The position numbers and the translations under genes were made by a program. DNA of 64,000 nucleotides, from assembly GCF_000725625.1 (NCBI RefSeq), contig NZ_KL647083.1, positions 124,001 to 188,000 on the forward strand. Direction: 5' to 3'. Source of the DNA: Streptomyces sp. NRRL F-6676 (lineage in GTDB: Bacteria; Actinomycetota; Actinomycetes; Streptomycetales; Streptomycetaceae). Under the pieces are notes generated by a model. It made no database searches and had not been told where the DNA came from. It worked only from the letters and a program-made list of their open reading frames with translations. Positions 8,948 through 16,774 of the stretch are shown piece by piece; the first letter of the stretch is position 1, and each line of letters begins with the position of its first letter.

Positions 8948-9322
8948 ATGGCCACCCAGGTGACGGCACGGCGGCACCGCTTCTCGCTCCTGCGCACCGC
9001 GATCGCGCTGCAAACCCTGACCATCTTCCTCCAGGCGGTCTCCGCCGGGCTGTTGCTGACCTCGTCCTACGGGGAGACGCTGCACAGCGCCGGGGCGCGC
9101 GTGATGTACGGGGCGTCGATGCTGTACGTCCTCGCGGCGGTACTGGCGTGGAAGCCGGGCGGCGGCTCACCGCGCCCCGTCGCGCACGCCCTCGGTTTCC
9201 TCGCCCTCGCCTCCGCCCAGGTCGCCCTCGGCATCGCCCACGTCCCGTCGGTCCATCTCCCGCTGGGCGTCCTGATGTTCGGCCTGAGCGTGCTGGCGCT
9301 GACCCGGCCGCCGGCCCGCTGA
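8948..9322 (+). CDS. Small integral membrane protein of unknown function
   Basis: 124 residues from ATG 8948 with an AAAAGGGGGACGTGAC leader. Four hydrophobic segments are visible, approximately residues 15-38, 52-68, 80-98 and 103-118. A basic N-terminus (TARRHRF) suggests a cytoplasmic start. I do not recognise a family motif. It is divergent from the ECF41-type sigma gene across about 120 bp, so it is the most likely local target of that sigma factor. Confidence 0.65.
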   Translation: MATQVTARRHRFSLLRTAIALQTLTIFLQAVSAGLLLTSSYGETLHSAGARVMYGASMLYVLAAVLAWKPGGGSPRPVAHALGFLALASAQVALGIAHVPSVHLPLGVLMFGLSVLALTRPPAR

Positions 9323-9369
9323 CCGTCCCGCCACCGAGAATGGGGTGGCGGGCCGGAACCGCCCGCACC

Positions 9370-9432
9370 TACGCCCGCCATTGCGGCCACGCCGACCTGC
9401 TGCGCGAGCGCATCGACGGGCGGGTGGGGCAG
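9370..9432 (+). pseudogene. 3'-terminal fragment of a DinB-family gene
   Basis: Sixty-three bases here match the last codons of the intact DinB-family gene at 19367-19428 with a single visible difference. They encode [21 protein letters not shown]. The stop is missing (CAGCGA instead of CAGTGA), and the sequence before it does not match the intact gene. It is a copied tail, not a gene. Confidence 0.8.
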
Positions 9433-9532
9433 CGAGGGGGAGCGTCGTATGGCGATGCCGTTCCCGGTGAGGCATCCCGGTGACGCACCAGCCCGACCGC
9501 GTCCAGCTGTGCTGGGCGGCACAGCACACCGG

Positions 9533-10406
9533 TCAGGTGCTGTGCTGGAAGCGCACCGGTTCACCCAGCACCGCATCGGCACCGTCTGCGGGAGCCGTCG
9601 CGGTCGCCGGCCGGGCGGCGTGCTCGTCCGGCAGCGACGCCGTGCCTGTCGCTTCCGGCGTCCACCGGGCCGGCCGCTGGTCGCCCAGCTCGCGCCACCC
9701 GTGGGGGGGGGCTCCGTGCCGAACGACAGGCAGGCGAGTACGGGGATGGTGAACTCGGCGAGGGAGGCGCCGCCGTGGTAGCCGGCCCTGTGGGCGGTGT
9801 GGCGGGAGTCGGCGTCCCACAGGGCGACGACGGACGCCCCGGGTTCGGGCCACACGCGCGGCCCCGTCAGGGTGATCTCGGGCTCCGCAAGCGGGCCGCC
9901 GGCGGACAGACGGTGGCGGGCGGGCGGCGACGGCCGGACGGTGACGGGCGGACGGTGACGGGCGGAGGAACGGTCGGTGGCGGTGTCGATCCTGGTGCCG
10001 TGCCGTGCCGTGCCGGTCGACGACGTGGCCGTGGTCGCTGGTGAGGACGACCGCCATGCCCTGGGTGGCCGCCACCCGCAGCAGGTCGCGCAGACCGGGC
10101 ACGTCGTCGATCCGCCAGGCGCCGTCGCCGAACTTCGGCTCCTTGGCGAGCCGGTCGTCAATGGCGTTGAGGACGACGGCGCCGTGGGTCCTGCCGTCGG
10201 CCAGCGCCTCCGTGAGGGCCGAACCGAAGGTGCCGCCCGCGGTCTCGGTGCGTAGGTCGTCCTTGTGGAACACGGCGGCGGGAGCCCCGCCCCCACAGTT
10301 TCAGCACGGGGAACAGCCGCTTCTCGTCGGCCTGGGTGCCCTTCATCAGGGTGCCCGGGCACGATGTCGTCGACTCCGCCCGGACGATGGTCGGCACCCC
10401 GACATG
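9533..10406 (-). pseudogene. pglZ: Degraded pglZ (BREX/Pgl phage-defence protein) remnant
   Basis: Only about 290 residues of a protein usually over 800 long remain, in three or more frames. From the 5' side: [18 protein letters not shown] and [18 protein letters not shown] near 10405-10290, then after a shift [35 protein letters not shown] and [13 protein letters not shown], which is the alkaline-phosphatase-like PglZ core. A second shift near 9990 gives [17 protein letters not shown] and [21 protein letters not shown] third shift falls at a run of eight G (on +) near 9703-9710, after which [15 protein letters not shown] resumes. Frameshifts and N-terminal loss mean it is dead. No pglX, pglW or pglY lies nearby in this window. 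Confidence 0.82.
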
Positions 10407-10409
10407 GCT

Positions 10410-11165
10410 TCAACGCGGGCCGGCGTAGTCGCCGAGCCCGACCCGGCCGAGGCCGGACGGCAGCCCTCGCACGGCCATCGCGACGGCCTCGTCCGCCGTC
10501 GCGAACAGGCCGAGGTCCGGGGTGAGGAACCCCCTGCCCACCCCGTACGTGCCGTCGCCGCCCGCAGTCAGACACGGCCCGACGACGGCCAGGTTCGGAC
10601 GAATGGTGGCCGAGAAGCGCAGCGCCCAGTGGCTCGTGAACGGATAGAGGGCCCGCAGCGCCGGCTCCGCGTACGCCGCCTCGATGAGGGCCTGGTAACT
10701 CTCCCGCCAGGCGTACTCCAGTTCGCGCGCCTCCTTGAGCATGCCCCGCCACTCGGACTCGGCCAGGCCCACAGGATCGCGGTCGGGTACCTCGAACCGG
10801 CCGGTCAGGTGCACGAAAGGCGCCGCGCGGCGGATGTCGTCCAGGGCCGCCCCGTCGTGCCACCCCCTGGCGGCCCTGGCGATCTGTGCCAGGTCGCCGG
10901 TCCTGCCGCAGATCAAGGACAGTCCCTGGAACGGCTCCGCACCGTCGACCGCCCACCGCCGCTCGTGCGACCACGCGGTGATACGGAGCGGCTCGCGGTG
11001 AGCCACCGTGCTCGGCACGCTCGCGTGGAGCAGCGGGGCGGAGTCGGGGGACGTGACGGGGACGGCCGCGAGAGCGCCTCCCGCCTCGCGCCGGAGGGCT
11101 GCGGCGAGGCTGCCGCACTTCTCGATCTCGGAGTACAGGACGGAGGGTTCAGGAGGGGTGGCCAC
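10410..11165 (-). CDS. DUF6193-family protein
   Basis: 251 residues from GTG 11165. The segments [34 protein letters not shown] and [14 protein letters not shown] resemble the DUF6193 family, which Streptomyces annotations often place near natural-product or accessory genes; the biochemical role is unknown. No signal peptide or membrane segment is seen. The reading frame is intact, unlike the pglZ remnant directly downstream (4 bp away), so it may be the only working gene of this insertion besides the XRE trio. Confidence 0.65.
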   Translation of the reverse strand: MATPPEPSVLYSEIEKCGSLAAALRREAGGALAAVPVTSPDSAPLLHASVPSTVAHREPLRITAWSHERRWAVDGAEPFQGLSLICGRTGDLAQIARAARGWHDGAALDDIRRAAPFVHLTGRFEVPDRDPVGLAESEWRGMLKEARELEYAWRESYQALIEAAYAEPALRALYPFTSHWALRFSATIRPNLAVVGPCLTAGGDGTYGVGRGFLTPDLGLFATADEAVAMAVRGLPSGLGRVGLGDYAGPR

Positions 11166-11601
11166 GGCTCCCGATTGTGCCCGCCCCCAGGTCGGCGGTG
11201 AGTTCCCGGATCAACCAGCGGATGAGGGGCCGGTGGTCGGGCTTGGCTGGGCGGGGACATGGCCATCCGGACGAGGAGTCCTCGTCGTCAGGGGTGAGAT
11301 GGCGGGGACGGCTTCCCGCCCGTCGAGGGCGCAGGCCGGTCGGCCCGTGCGCTTGGTCGCGACGGCAGGGATGTGCGGCGGAGCCCTGCCCCAAGTGGCT
11401 TTGTGTGTTGGCCTCGTTGGGGCTCTGTGCGGTGAGTGCGGGTGGCTGCGGGCTTGGGCGTCGTGACGGTGGTCGCAGCGTGGGGAGCGACCGCCGTCGC
11501 GACCGGACGCCTCGCAGCGGACGTTGGCCGTGGTGGCGGTGGACGGCGGTGCGGTACGCGGTGGGTGCGGCGTCGGGGGCGCGGGGTGTCGCTGCGGGTC
11601 C
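11166..11601. other. Intergenic stretch without a recognisable gene
   Basis: About 430 bp separate the DUF6193 gene from the hairpin after the DUF397 gene. Several open frames cross it on both strands, but none has family resemblance or a good ribosome site. I see no RNA gene or repeat. Confidence 0.5.
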
Positions 11602-11652
11602 GGGCATGCGCAGGGCCCCCGGCAAGCGCATGCCCGTCGAGGGCCCTGCGAT
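11602..11652 (-). terminator. Hairpin downstream of the DUF397 gene
   Basis: GGGCATGCGC at 11602-11611 pairs with GCGCATGCCC at 11626-11635, and AGGGCCC just inside can pair with GGGCCCT near 11642-11648. The competing stems lie immediately beyond the DUF397 stop codon. No T-tract follows, as is usual for Streptomyces terminators. Confidence 0.5.
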
Positions 11653-11666
11653 TGGTACCGCCCCTG

Positions 11667-11870
11667 TCAGAGGGTGGCGAACTCGACGAACGCGGTCCAC
11701 GCCGTGGGTTCTACGGCGAGGGCAGCGCGGGTGGTGTCTTTTGAGTCGCGGACGTGGATCGTGGCGGGGGTGGCGGCCACCTCGACGCATTCACCGCCCG
11801 AGCCCGTGCTGTAACTGCTCTTGACCCAGGCCGACTCGGGGATCGGCGCTATGAGCTGTTGGGCGTTCAT
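11667..11870 (-). CDS. DUF397 small regulatory protein
   Basis: 67 residues from ATG 11870, overlapping the stop of the upstream XRE gene (ATGA). AWVKSSYSTGSGGECVEVA and IHVRDSKD are the family hallmarks (WxKSSYSG..GGxCVEVA, VRDSKD). DUF397 proteins act with a DUF5753 XRE partner as a small regulator/antagonist pair in Streptomyces, as in the WhiJ-type systems. Translational coupling to the XRE gene fits that partnership. Confidence 0.9.
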   Translation of the reverse strand: MNAQQLIAPIPESAWVKSSYSTGSGGECVEVAATPATIHVRDSKDTTRAALAVEPTAWTAFVEFATL

Positions 11871-12697
11871 CTCTCTCCAAGCAACTTCTCGACGATGGCC
11901 AGCGACTCACGCGGAGTGAGCGCCTGGGCCCGAAGGATGCCGTACTGCTCCTCGATCTCCCGTACCTGCCTCCGCTCCGTGTAGAGACGGCTGTCCTTGT
12001 ACGCCTCCACGTAGGCGATCCTCTGCCCTTCGTGCGTCTCGATCAAGGTGAAGGGGCCTTCCAGCCCAGCATGCTCGTCGCGCTCAATCGGCATCACCTG
12101 GATCTCGACGTTACGCCGATGCCCGTACAGCAGAACCTGCTCCAACTGGCCCCGCATCACGTCTCGGCCGCCGAGCGGACGCCGTAGTACGAACTCCTCG
12201 ATGACAAAGCTGATGGTGGGCATCGGGGTTCGGGAGAAGACCTCCTGGCGTGCCAAGCGAGCCGCGACCCGCTGAGTGATGGTCTCCTCGTCCAGCAGCG
12301 GACGCCACATGGAGAACACAGCTCGCGCGTAATCCTCCGTCTGCAATAGTCCTGGCACTGCCTTTGTCGCGAACACATGCAGGGCTGCCGCCTTGGTCTC
12401 CAACCTGGCCGCGTCCCGGAAGAAGGCCGGGTACTGGGCGCGAGCCACCTCCTCCTTACCCGCGCACAACACCCCACCCGCCTGCAGCAGTTCGTCCACC
12501 TGGTCGATGAACCTCGACGGCGGGATACGCCGTGCCAGTTCGAACGACGTGATCGCCGAGGCCGAGTAGCCCGTGAGCGAACCGAGTTTCGCCCGGTCGA
12601 GCCCTGCCCGTTCCCTGAACAGCCTCAACTGTCGTCCGAACACGCACAGCATGCCCGTCCCGACCTCGTACTCCGGCTGCTGAACCTCGTCGTTCAT
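11867..12697 (-). CDS. XRE-family (DUF5753) transcriptional regulator, WhiJ-like
   Basis: 276 residues from ATG 12697 with GGGAGG eight bases upstream; the longer frame to 12745 lacks this. The N-terminal HTH_31-type domain is at residues 17-70 (LRLFRERAGLDRAKLGSLTG...ITSFELARR). The C-terminal DUF5753 domain includes VPGLLQTEDYARAV near residue 117 and RRNVEIQVMP. It forms the usual trio with the coupled DUF397 gene and the divergent ATP-binding gene. The AGAGTC-N10-GACTCT inverted repeat in the divergent promoter is its probable operator. Confidence 0.92.
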   Translation of the reverse strand: MNDEVQQPEYEVGTGMLCVFGRQLRLFRERAGLDRAKLGSLTGYSASAITSFELARRIPPSRFIDQVDELLQAGGVLCAGKEEVARAQYPAFFRDAARLETKAAALHVFATKAVPGLLQTEDYARAVFSMWRPLLDEETITQRVAARLARQEVFSRTPMPTISFVIEEFVLRRPLGGRDVMRGQLEQVLLYGHRRNVEIQVMPIERDEHAGLEGPFTLIETHEGQRIAYVEAYKDSRLYTERRQVREIEEQYGILRAQALTPRESLAIVEKLLGER

Positions 12698-12845
12698 GCC
12701 GTGGACCTCCCGTACGACCATGTCACCGGCCTCCGCCCCGCCCAACGCACGGTCGGCACGCCGGTCACGCCAAGATCAAGTACAAGCGCGCCCATGGTAT
12801 GTACAGGCCCCACCCGTCACGGCTCGCTCCTGTTCAACGCTACGC

Positions 12846-12867
12846 AGAGTCCATAATCGTCGACTCT
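12846..12867. promoter_or_regulatory. Inverted repeat AGAGTC-N10-GACTCT, candidate XRE operator
   Basis: AGAGTC (12846-12851) and GACTCT (12862-12867) form perfect 6-bp arms separated by ten bases. The repeat lies between the divergent XRE regulator and ATP-binding genes and ends at the ATG at 12868. Binding here would block both promoter and ribosome access for the ATPase gene. Confidence 0.5.
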
Positions 12868-13350
12868 ATGAAGTCAACAACGCCCTCGAATGGGCATATG
12901 CCACAACGCGCCGCGCCCGAACACGAGTTCACCATGCGCTTCACCTCGACGCCCCGAGGTGCGCGTCTTGCCCGCCGGCTCGTCTCGCACCGGCTGGACT
13001 CCTGGGGTCACCCCTACGCAAGCCCGGTCAACGAGACGCTCACCCTCATCACCGCGGAGCTCACCGCCAACGCCGTACGCCACGGCCACGTCCCCGGTCG
13101 GGACTTCCACGTCCGGCTCACGCTCGCCGAAGACGTCCTACGCATCGAGGTGACCGACACCCGCGCGGAGAAGCAGCCTCCGGCCAGTCCCCCGGCGGCG
13201 ACCGACTCGCTGTCCGAGTCCGGGCGGGGCCTGCTTCTCGTCACCGCGCTCGCGGACGGATGGGGCGTCAGCCCTCGCCCGGCCGCTCCTGGCAAGACCG
13301 TGTGGGCGGAGCTGTACGTACAGGAACGGAGCCACCCGGGGTGCCCGTGA
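12868..13350 (+). CDS. ATP-binding protein, anti-sigma (RsbW/SpoIIAB) HATPase type
   Basis: 160 residues from ATG 12868; ATG 12898 is an equally possible start. The HATPase_c_2 fold shows in NETLTLITAELTANAVRHG (N box with E/N residues for Mg-ATP) and SGRGLLLVTALADGWGV (G box). Family members bind ATP and act as anti-sigma kinases or as partners of XRE/DUF397 pairs. The gene is divergent from that pair here, completing the standard Streptomyces trio. Its target sigma or anti-sigma antagonist cannot be named from the context. Confidence 0.85.
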   Translation: MKSTTPSNGHMPQRAAPEHEFTMRFTSTPRGARLARRLVSHRLDSWGHPYASPVNETLTLITAELTANAVRHGHVPGRDFHVRLTLAEDVLRIEVTDTRAEKQPPASPPAATDSLSESGRGLLLVTALADGWGVSPRPAAPGKTVWAELYVQERSHPGCP

Positions 13351-13380
13351 CGGCGCCGTCCGGATCAGCCGGTCCGGCGC

Positions 13381-13577
13381 GCTGACCAGGTCCGCGCCCT
13401 CACTGCGGGCGTACCACCAGGGCATGACCGACCGGCTCGTCGCCGTGGCCGCGGAGGCACTGGCCGCGCGCGGCGGCGCCGGTTCCCCGGGCGACCCCGA
13501 ACCGCACATCGCCGCGATCGCCCTGTTCCGGCTGTGGTCCGCCGACGGAATCGGGCCAGGATGATGACGTTCTGACA
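13381..13577 (+). pseudogene. 3' fragment of a TetR-family gene
   Basis: Positions 13381-13540 match 20575-20734 of the intact TetR gene at high identity, encoding SLRAYHQGMTDRLVAVAAEAL...DPEPHIAAIALFRLWS. The next about 220 bp of the gene are missing, and then GATGATG...TTCTGACAG near 13560-13577 matches the sequence around the intact gene's 3' end (about 20966-20981). The HTH-encoding 5' part is absent, so this is a dead tail copy. Confidence 0.85.
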
Positions 13578-13630
13578 GCCAGGGGCCGGCGGCCGAACAC
13601 CTGGAGTGGGCCGCTCGTTCGGTGCCGCTG

Positions 13631-14146
13631 CTACCGGCTCCTCGGAGGCCGTCGCACCTCGAAGTGGAAGCACCCGTATTCCAGGGCTCTGACGTGCACG
13701 AGCACCACGTGCGGATCGTTGAAGGCATCGTCGAAGGCCGCGTCGAAGCCAGTGATGGCGTCCTCGGGGATCTCCAGAAGGCGGCCGCCCGCGATACGGC
13801 CGCGGGCGTCATAGCGGCGCACCGTGCGCAGGGCTCCCGGCCGGGCGAAGGGGTAGTTCCCGTCGGGGGTGAAGCCGCCACAGTCGTCGGCATGGATGAA
13901 GACGGGACCCTGCTCGTCGTACGCGCCCGGATCCGCACCGCTCGTGGCGGCCCAGCGGCGCAATGGGGCGTACGAGACAAGGGCGATCCGCTCGCCGAGC
14001 GTGATGGGGCGCAGGCAGCAACGCAGCGGAGAGCCCACGTCGTCGCCGGTCGCGATGTACGGGGCGCAGGGACGGCCGGCGTCGTCGACCGTCCGCAGTT
14101 CCTTCAGGGCGGCTGCGCCAATGGGCAGCACGGTGTATCTGGTCAT
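13631..14146 (-). CDS. DUF1203 domain protein
   Basis: 171 residues from ATG 14146 (the open frame continues upstream to 14341 without similarity). The pattern is DUF1203-like: CRCCLR-type segment PLRCCLRPITLGERIALVSYAP, PVFIHADDCGGF and FHFEVRRP at the end, where His and Asp residues are characteristic. Function is unknown; these are small cytoplasmic proteins of the aminoacyl-modifying or hydrolytic type only by inference. It is a single gene between the TetR fragment and the oxidase gene. Confidence 0.7.
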   Translation of the reverse strand: MTRYTVLPIGAAALKELRTVDDAGRPCAPYIATGDDVGSPLRCCLRPITLGERIALVSYAPLRRWAATSGADPGAYDEQGPVFIHADDCGGFTPDGNYPFARPGALRTVRRYDARGRIAGGRLLEIPEDAITGFDAAFDDAFNDPHVVLVHVRALEYGCFHFEVRRPPRSR

Positions 14147-14353
14147 GAGCCCATGCTGGGCGGGTGCACGGACGATTGCTGGCAGGAAATCGACGTCAAG
14201 CCGGGGTGGGTCTGTCGCTGGTGCGGACGGAGCCGGTGCGAGCTGCTTCGTACTCACCGGCGCGGTCCCGCACTGGCGCGACGGCGCCTTCCGCGCGGCG
14301 AAGGACGCCGGTGGCATGCCGCCGGTCGCCCCCGCCTCCACTGACGGTGTCGT

Positions 14354-16372
14354 TCACCCCGTATGGATCTCCAGGGCAACCCGCACCGCCGACTCCACGG
14401 CGCCCTCGATCCAGGCCGGCTTGACCGACGTGTGGTCACCGGCGAAGTGCAGTGGCCCTTCGGACACGGGGATGGAGTGCAGCAGTTCCGTGTGCTGGCC
14501 GGGCAGGAGTACGGACGCCTCCCCGTAGGCGTAGGGGTCGCGCAGCCAGCTCTGGGTGCGTCCCGCGCCGGTGTAGAAGACCTCGATGCGGCGGCCGTAG
14601 ACCTGCTGGAGGCCGCACAGGGCGTGCGGGTACCGTGCCTCGCCGTCCAGGGAGTCCCAGCGCATCGCGTCGTCCGCCCAGCTGTAGGAGGCCAGCACCA
14701 CGCCTCCCGCGCTGCCGGCGACCGGGTGGGAGGGGTGGAACATGAACCGGTTGGCGTTGTCCGAGACCGAGCCGCCGCCCACGACGTGGACCGCCTCCGG
14801 CTCGTCGCGCGCGAGCGCGCGGTTGGCGGCGTAGTGGGTGCGCTGACCGGCCGTGATGTGCCCGTCGGGCACGGAGGGGTGGGCGCCGAGCAGGCTGCCG
14901 TCCGCGGCGGCGCGGCCGGTGCGGTAGGCGTCGTAGAGGCCCGGGTCGATGGCGCGCAGCTCGCGTTTCCAGTCGGCCTCGTCGAACTCCCACCAGCGGC
15001 GGCTGAACTCCAGCAGCACCTTGGTCGCGCTGTCGTAGTGCAGTTCGGTGACCGCGCGGCGCTTGCCGTAGGACATGGGCGGGTCGATCTGCACGTGCCG
15101 CAGTCCGGCGAACGGCACCGTGACCACGGCGGCGTCCGCGGTGAACTGCTCGCGCACGACGGGGCCTTCGCGGCCCTCGGAGACGGTGTCCACCCACACG
15201 TGCGGGCCCTTGTCCCGGACGTGCTCGGTGTCCGGGGAGGGGCGGTCGGGGTGGTGGTACTCGATGCGCGTGACGCGCCGGTCGAACCGCACGTCCTTGC
15301 GCACCCGTTCCAGGAGGGCGTCCGGCAGTACTGCCGTGCCGCCCTCCAGTTCGTAGAAGGGGGTGTCGGGACTGATGAGGGAGGACCCGATGAAGCTGTG
15401 GATGAAGGACAGGGGCAGCCGTGAGGTGAGGTTCTCCAGGGTGCCGATCAGGTCGACGGTCCGCTCGTCGAGGCCGGCGTGTTCGGTGAGGAAGCGGAAC
15501 ATCGACCAGTCGCCGAACCGCTGCACCACCCGGGCCCAGCCCCGCAGCCGCTCCGGGAGCGGCTTGTCGACCCGCTTGCCGTCCTGGCCGACGGTACTGA
15601 ACTCGTCGCGCACCGGGTCCAGCACGGAGCGCAGGATGGTGGCGGCGGGAGTGTCCCAGTGGGCCCGGGGGACACCGAAGGACCGGTTCACCCGCCGGGG
15701 CGCGCGGGCGTAGTCGGCGCGCCGCACGCGAATGCCGTTGACGTGGATCCAGGTGTGGTTGACGGGGCGTCCCTCGGAGTCGACGTCGACGTAGTAGAAG
15801 GGCCGCTTCTTCAGGCCGAACCTGTCGATCAGCTCCATCACCAGGGGGTGGCTGCCGGGGATGCGCATCGCGCCCGCTTCGGCGTACTGACGGGGATCGG
15901 CGAAGGGCTGCCCGGCGCCCTCGTGGCCGCCCTTGCGGAAGGTCTTGATCCGTCCGCCCGCGCGGTTGCCGTTGGCCTCCAGCACCGTCACCCGGTGACC
16001 GGCCTCCCTCAGCAGCCAGGCGGCGACCAGCCCGGCCGGGCCGGCACCGACGACGAGGACGTCCTTGGCCCGCGCGCGCCGACCGGTGGGCAGTCCGTCC
16101 TTGAGGACGCGGCGGTAACGCGGGACGAGTTGGTGGTCGTCGGAGTCGAGGACGAGCAGTGCGCGGGCGACGACGAGGCACCGGTCGAAGCCGGGGCCGG
16201 ACGCGGCCGGGGTGGTGGGGGCGGCCGGGGCCGCCGGTACGGGCAGAGCCGTGGCGGGCCCCGCGGTCAGAGCGGTCGCCGCGGCGGCCGTTCCCGCCAC
16301 CGCCGCGAAGCTCCTGCGGGAAAGGCGGGAAAGACCGTCCTGTGTGCGGATCACCGCGTGTTCGTCAGCCAT
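14354..16372 (-). CDS. L-glutamate-oxidase-like flavin amine oxidase, Tat-exported
   Basis: 672 residues from ATG 16372. Residues 16-45 look like a Tat signal ([13 protein letters not shown], then an Ala-rich hydrophobic run). The FAD fold begins with [17 protein letters not shown] near residue 105 and [16 protein letters not shown]. It closely follows Streptomyces L-glutamate oxidase: [38 protein letters not shown] with the Arg and His that bind the substrate in that enzyme, [20 protein letters not shown], and [22 protein letters not shown]. Oxidative deamination of an L-amino acid to a 2-oxo acid, ammonia and H2O2 outside the cell is expected; glutamate is the leading but unproven substrate. 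It stands alone, divergent from the channel gene. Confidence 0.85.
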   Translation of the reverse strand: MADEHAVIRTQDGLSRLSRRSFAAVAGTAAAATALTAGPATALPVPAAPAAPTTPAASGPGFDRCLVVARALLVLDSDDHQLVPRYRRVLKDGLPTGRRARAKDVLVVGAGPAGLVAAWLLREAGHRVTVLEANGNRAGGRIKTFRKGGHEGAGQPFADPRQYAEAGAMRIPGSHPLVMELIDRFGLKKRPFYYVDVDSEGRPVNHTWIHVNGIRVRRADYARAPRRVNRSFGVPRAHWDTPAATILRSVLDPVRDEFSTVGQDGKRVDKPLPERLRGWARVVQRFGDWSMFRFLTEHAGLDERTVDLIGTLENLTSRLPLSFIHSFIGSSLISPDTPFYELEGGTAVLPDALLERVRKDVRFDRRVTRIEYHHPDRPSPDTEHVRDKGPHVWVDTVSEGREGPVVREQFTADAAVVTVPFAGLRHVQIDPPMSYGKRRAVTELHYDSATKVLLEFSRRWWEFDEADWKRELRAIDPGLYDAYRTGRAAADGSLLGAHPSVPDGHITAGQRTHYAANRALARDEPEAVHVVGGGSVSDNANRFMFHPSHPVAGSAGGVVLASYSWADDAMRWDSLDGEARYPHALCGLQQVYGRRIEVFYTGAGRTQSWLRDPYAYGEASVLLPGQHTELLHSIPVSEGPLHFAGDHTSVKPAWIEGAVESAVRVALEIHTG

Positions 16373-16512
16373 GGCGGCTTTTGTACCGGTGGCCGCGCCC
16401 CGGCGCCGCAGTTCACGGCGTTGTTGACCCTAAGGAGCGAAACCCCGGCAAACCCTGACGGTACGACGGGTCGACGGAAGCGGAGGCGCCGTTCCTGCGG
16501 AAGCGGAAGCGC

Positions 16513-16558
16513 GCCGTCCGGCGGGGCGCCCTGCGAGGACGGCGCCCCGCGGGACGGC
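16513..16558. other. Strong hairpin in the divergent oxidase/channel intergenic region
   Basis: An 18-bp arm starting GCCGTCCGGCGGGGCGCC at 16513-16530 pairs, with one mismatch, with 16541-16558. The 402-bp region has no gene. It also holds a direct repeat of about 27 bp (CCGGTCCGGCCGCGC...GAGCGCCGG near 16682 and 16718). Because both flanking genes diverge, this is not a simple 3' terminator; it would lie in the 5' leader of the channel gene if transcription starts upstream of it. Confidence 0.45.
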
Positions 16559-16774
16559 GGGAAACCCGAAGGGATGAATGCCGACCGGACTCCGTCCGCC
16601 GTCCTGGCCGGTCCCTCACACTGCGGACGAGGATCCGCGTCCGTGCTCTCCGGCGGCCCGCGCGGCACCCCGTGTGCGCGGCGCCGGTCCGGCCGCGCGA
16701 GAGCGCCGGACGAGACCGGTCCGGCCGCGCACGAGCGCCGGTCGAGAAGGGGGAAGGAAGGGGGAGGAAGGGAG

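Noticed and set aside
16373..16774. c-di-AMP (ydaO-type) riboswitch before the channel gene
   Set aside because: I do not see the conserved junctions or GGGGGACCC-type elements, only a simple hairpin.
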